Positions 32,798-33,704 of a stretch of DNA of 33,704 nt are shown piece by piece. Below the pieces are notes generated by a model. It was not told the DNA's origin. It was given only the letters and a program-made list of their open reading frames with translations, and did no database searches. Source of the DNA: Candidatus Nitrosopumilus sp. GTDB taxonomy: Archaea > Thermoproteota > Nitrososphaeria > Nitrososphaerales > Nitrosopumilaceae. The stretch's first letter is position 1, and each line of letters opens with the position of its first letter. The stretch spans positions 1-33,704 of the forward strand of contig VMDM01000046.1 of the NCBI GenBank assembly GCA_008080815.1, written 5' to 3'. Both the position numbers and the translations under genes were made by a program.

Positions 32798-33349
32798 TTG
32801 AAAATACTAGATAATTTCATGAAGAAAGAAAGAATAATCATGTTTTTTATTTTTATGGGAATTTTTGCAGGTGTTTATCAAGCAGGTTCAATGTCAAATG
32901 TATCTCAAGAAGAATCAGATCTTTTCATGAAAGAATTTGAAGAATTGGTTTTAGACATTGATGCATTTGGAATATTTACACATAACACTACAATTGCATT
33001 ACCAATGTTTATTCCAGGATTTGGAATGGTTTGGGGTTTATTCTCATCTTGGTCCACTGGATTTGCATTTGCTGCAATCACAGTCTCAAATCCGATTGTT
33101 GAGAACATTCCTCCACTTTCAATTTTATTTCTATCACCATTTGGACTAATGGAGATAACTGCATATTCAATTGGAATTTCAAGAAGTTTTCTAATTATGC
33201 GTACTATACTTAAAAAAACTAGTATTATTCCACAACTCAAACCCACTGCAATTGAAATAGGAATAGTAATTGTATTGTTGCTTGCTGGTGGTTACTTGGA
33301 ATATTATATGATTGAAATTGCACAAGAACAAGCAAAGTCACTTTTGTGA
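32798..33349 (+). CDS. SpoIIM-like (DUF95) integral membrane protein
   Basis: This 183-residue protein has about four or five hydrophobic segments: near 12-30 (IIMFFIFMGIFAGVYQAG), 66-85, 85-105, 108-130 and 153-175. It has the SpoIIM/DUF95 features of NTTIALPMFIPGFGMVWGL and a later SPFGLMEITAYSIG. In Bacillus the family helps engulfment; the archaeal role is unknown and may concern membrane or envelope shape. The TTG start is supported by a box 25 bases upstream. An ATG at 32819 is the alternative and would leave a 20-base leader. It diverges from polB and overlaps the next, convergent gene by 12 bases. Confidence 0.7.
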   Translation: MKILDNFMKKERIIMFFIFMGIFAGVYQAGSMSNVSQEESDLFMKEFEELVLDIDAFGIFTHNTTIALPMFIPGFGMVWGLFSSWSTGFAFAAITVSNPIVENIPPLSILFLSPFGLMEITAYSIGISRSFLIMRTILKKTSIIPQLKPTAIEIGIVIVLLLAGGYLEYYMIEIAQEQAKSLL

Positions 33350-33688
33350 CTGAGGTTGTTCCCATTGCCATCTATAATTCATGTAAGAGTCTAGGATAGT
33401 TTGATCAAAGACCATCACAGACAAGTCTGAAAATTCCTTTCCCTCCAAATCTTTAACAACACCTTGAAAATGAGTTTCATCTTCAGTTGTAATTGCTTCA
33501 AAAACATGAACTTTGAGTTTTGTTGTGTCAAAACCATTTTCAAATAGATACTTTGCAATTTCTGATGGCATAAAGTGCTTGTCAGGTTGCTTTGGCCAAG
33601 GTCTTGGTACTAGAACCACACTAAATCCATCAATCAATGCTTTTTGTAATTCTAATTTTTTATCTTCAATAGGAGTTGTTACATGCAT
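33338..33688 (-). CDS. Conserved-looking small soluble protein, unknown function
   Basis: I do not recognise this 116-residue protein. It appears to be a compact alpha/beta domain with no membrane segment or Cys. Visible features are VVLVPRPWPKQPDKHFMPS near residues 24-42, a VHVFEAITTEDETHF stretch, and a C-terminal VMVFDQTILDSYMNYRW rich in aromatic residues. The ATG lies 16 bases from the window edge, so upstream signals cannot be read. It converges with the SpoIIM-like gene with a 12-base overlap. Confidence 0.6.
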   Translation of the reverse strand: MHVTTPIEDKKLELQKALIDGFSVVLVPRPWPKQPDKHFMPSEIAKYLFENGFDTTKLKVHVFEAITTEDETHFQGVVKDLEGKEFSDLSVMVFDQTILDSYMNYRWQWEQPQSQK

Positions 33689-33704
33689 TGTAATTACTTT
33701 GGAT

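Noticed and set aside
1-33704. Search for transposases, integrases, phage genes or restriction systems.
   Set aside because: No reading frame resembles any of these, base composition looks even by eye, and all larger genes fit a core archaeal gene set.

Overview
The window reads as a chromosome segment of an ammonia-oxidising-type thaumarchaeon (Nitrososphaerota), most like the low-GC marine Nitrosopumilus/Nitrosarchaeum group. It carries an archaeal replication set (Orc1/Cdc6, both subunits of family D DNA polymerase, a GINS subunit), geranylgeranylglyceryl phosphate synthase for ether lipids, a group II chaperonin, a class I (archaeal) CCA-adding enzyme and the archaeal UPF0200/UPF0201 pair. 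It is strongly AT-rich, and many genes have an A/T box about 26 bases before the start codon, as expected for leaderless transcripts. The lineage is inferred from gene content; the genus cannot be fixed from this window.

Layout. 1-6105: the end of a ferredoxin gene, a membrane-anchored nucleotidyl cyclase, an unusual J-domain protein, a type I glutamine synthetase and a KamA-family radical SAM enzyme. 6224-11463: an MscS-type channel, then a tight cluster of PRPP synthetase, a THUMP-type tRNA guanine methyltransferase, RNase Z and a sirtuin. 11437-15835: a small membrane-anchored helical protein, UPF0201/UPF0200, then an overlapping RNA 2',3'-cyclic phosphodiesterase, CCA-adding enzyme and atypical kinase run, ending against a tRNA-Pro(GGG) gene. 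15837-20692: a sulfide-dehydrogenase-like flavoprotein with a short-chain dehydrogenase, an AN1 zinc finger protein, a GINS51-like subunit, a second glutamine synthetase and small membrane proteins. 20732-28005: thermosome, serine hydroxymethyltransferase, PolD large subunit and GGGP synthase.

28006-33688 is the most interesting part. Three consecutive small genes, two with winged-helix signatures and one possibly DNA-binding (the middle one membrane-tethered), lead to a 460-base non-coding region. That region has two identical 30-base repeats matching the archaeal origin recognition box, a third degenerate box in inverted orientation, palindromes and a cluster of GTTAA/TTAAC words. Next to it lie orc1/cdc6 and the PolD small subunit. 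I read this as the replication origin, with a small winged-helix gene on its other flank that may belong to the origin system.

How the genes work together: replication genes surround the origin; tRNA maturation genes (RNase Z, CCA-adding enzyme, tRNA methyltransferase, 2',3'-cyclic phosphodiesterase) cluster near a tRNA gene that does not encode its CCA end; nitrogen and one-carbon metabolism are represented by two glutamine synthetases and SHMT. I saw no transposon, CRISPR array, prophage or obvious foreign island.
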